DNA of 7,226 bases. Origin: an uncultured Arcanobacterium sp. GTDB lineage: Bacteria; Actinomycetota; Actinomycetes; Actinomycetales; Actinomycetaceae. The position numbers and the translations under genes were made by a program. Each line of letters opens with the position of its first letter. Position 1 is the first letter of the stretch. The stretch spans positions 1 to 7,226 of the forward strand of contig NZ_CAMXYE010000073.1 in assembly GCF_947253055.1 (NCBI RefSeq). Direction: 5' to 3'. The notes under the pieces are model-generated. The model was not told the DNA's origin, made no database searches, and saw nothing but the letters and a program-made list of their open reading frames with translations. Below are positions 6,536 to 7,226 of the stretch, in pieces.

Positions 6536-6554
6536 ACCCGCCCGTCTCGCGGGT
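6536..6554 (+). other. GC-rich hairpin in the aspS leader
   Basis: ACCCGC (6536-6541) and GCGGGT (6549-6554) form a perfect 6-bp stem with a 7-nt loop, ending about 18 nt before the GAGG ribosome site of aspS. It is followed by GAAAAC rather than a U run, so it is unlikely to be a terminator. It could modulate leader folding. I see no T-box signature in the leader. Confidence 0.4.
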
Positions 6555-6580
6555 GAAAACAATTGCAGAAATGAGGTTTT

Positions 6581-7226
6581 ATGTTACGTACTCGTATGGC
6601 AGGTTCCCTGCGTAAAGAAGATATTGGCACTAGCGTTACGCTAGCTGGTTGGGTCGATCGGCGCCGCGATCACGGCGGTATCGCTTTTATAGATTTACGG
6701 GATGCTTCTGGAATTGCCCAAGTGACGATTCGGGAGGATGTGGCCCATGAATTGCGGAGTGAGTATGTAATACAAATAACCGGCACCGTCAATGCGCGCC
6801 CGGATGGAAATACCAATCCCGCTTTACCTACTGGGGAAATTGAAGTAGAAGCACAGGAAGTAGAGGTATTAAATCCCGCGGCTCCGCTGCCTTTCCAGGT
6901 TTCAGATCATGCGGAAGATGCGGGGGCAGTGAATGAAGAAACTCGCCTTAAGTATCGTTACCTGGATTTGCGACGCTCTTATGAGCAGCGCGCTATTCGG
7001 CTGCGCGCGCAAGTAAATAGGGCAGCTCGGCAAGTACTAGACGCCAATGATTTTGTGGAAATCGAAACTCCTACCTTAATTCGTTCTACTCCCGAAGGTG
7101 CCCGCGATTTTATTGTCCCCGCGCGGCTTTCTCCGGGGTCTTGGTATGCGCTTCCGCAGTCACCACAGCTTTTTAAGCAGCTCCTAATGGTAGCGGGTAT
7201 GGAGCGTTACTATCAGATTGCACGTT
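6581..7226 (+). CDS. aspS: Aspartate--tRNA ligase (AspRS), N-terminal 215 residues, likely non-discriminating
   Basis: The first 215 codons of a class II synthetase; bacterial AspRS is usually near 590 residues, so most of it lies past the right edge. The start ATG at 6581 has GAGG 4 nt upstream, and MLRTRMAGSLRKEDIG is the expected N-terminus. Residues about 15-105 form the OB-fold anticodon-binding domain (VTLAGWVDRRRDHGGIAFIDLRD, with TGEIEVEA near 84-91). The catalytic domain begins with ETRLKYRYLDLRR (120-132), then class II motif 1 around FVEIETPTLIRSTPEGARDF (158-177) and QSPQLFKQLLM (193-203), which opens the aspartyl-adenylate site. His31 in the DHGG loop is the residue associated with non-discriminating AspRS, which also charges tRNA(Asn); discriminating enzymes such as that of E. 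coli have Leu there. The gene is divergent from the MFS operon. Confidence 0.96.
   Translation, partial: MLRTRMAGSLRKEDIGTSVTLAGWVDRRRDHGGIAFIDLRDASGIAQVTIREDVAHELRSEYVIQITGTVNARPDGNTNPALPTGEIEVEAQEVEVLNPAAPLPFQVSDHAEDAGAVNEETRLKYRYLDLRRSYEQRAIRLRAQVNRAARQVLDANDFVEIETPTLIRSTPEGARDFIVPARLSPGSWYALPQSPQLFKQLLMVAGMERYYQIAR

Noticed and set aside
6328..6580. T-box or amino-acid-responsive riboswitch, or a small RNA or tRNA gene, upstream of aspS
   Set aside because: I see no T-box antiterminator core (TGGNACCGCG-like), no terminator hairpin with U run, and no tRNA cloverleaf. Only short hairpins are present.
6445..6630. A 61-codon leftward open frame between the MFS and aspS genes
   Set aside because: It overlaps the aspS start and its ribosome site on the opposite strand, has no recognisable motif, and its composition looks random.

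Overview
The window looks like chromosomal housekeeping DNA from an actinobacterium with a base composition near half G+C. I infer this from the sequences themselves: a DUF349 protein with an Ala/Pro/Glu-rich N-terminus next to a metallo-beta-lactamase-fold hydrolase, a HisRS that opens in the actinobacterial style (SGFPEWLPAGR...), and an AspRS of the AGSLR...RRRDHGG type. A moderate-GC member of the Actinomycetaceae would fit, but this is a recollection-based guess and I would not name a genus.

Layout: a leftward DUF349 gene (cut by the left edge) diverges at about 645-766 from a rightward pair, an MBL-fold hydrolase and hisS. hisS converges on a leftward two-gene operon (transcribed first a 14-TM MFS transporter, then a DEAD-box RNA helicase of the DeaD/CsdA type), with 60 bp between the two stop codons that carry four interleaved ATTAG/CTAAT units. 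The MFS gene diverges across about 250 bp from rightward aspS, which runs off the right edge.

The genes serve general translation and RNA metabolism: two aminoacyl-tRNA synthetases, an RNA helicase and a probable thioester/glyoxalase-II-type hydrolase. The MFS transporter is probably an efflux pump and is the one accessory-looking gene. AspRS carries His31 in a DHGG context, the signature of the non-discriminating enzyme, which would make Asp-tRNA(Asn) for later amidation by GatCAB.

I found no mobile element, CRISPR array, tRNA, rRNA or phage gene, and no convincing new system. The most interesting details are the convergent-gene repeat cluster, the two microrepeats in the helicase linker, the apparently leaderless MBL gene facing an overlapping divergent promoter, the ND-AspRS signature, and palindromes in the MFS/aspS intergenic region.
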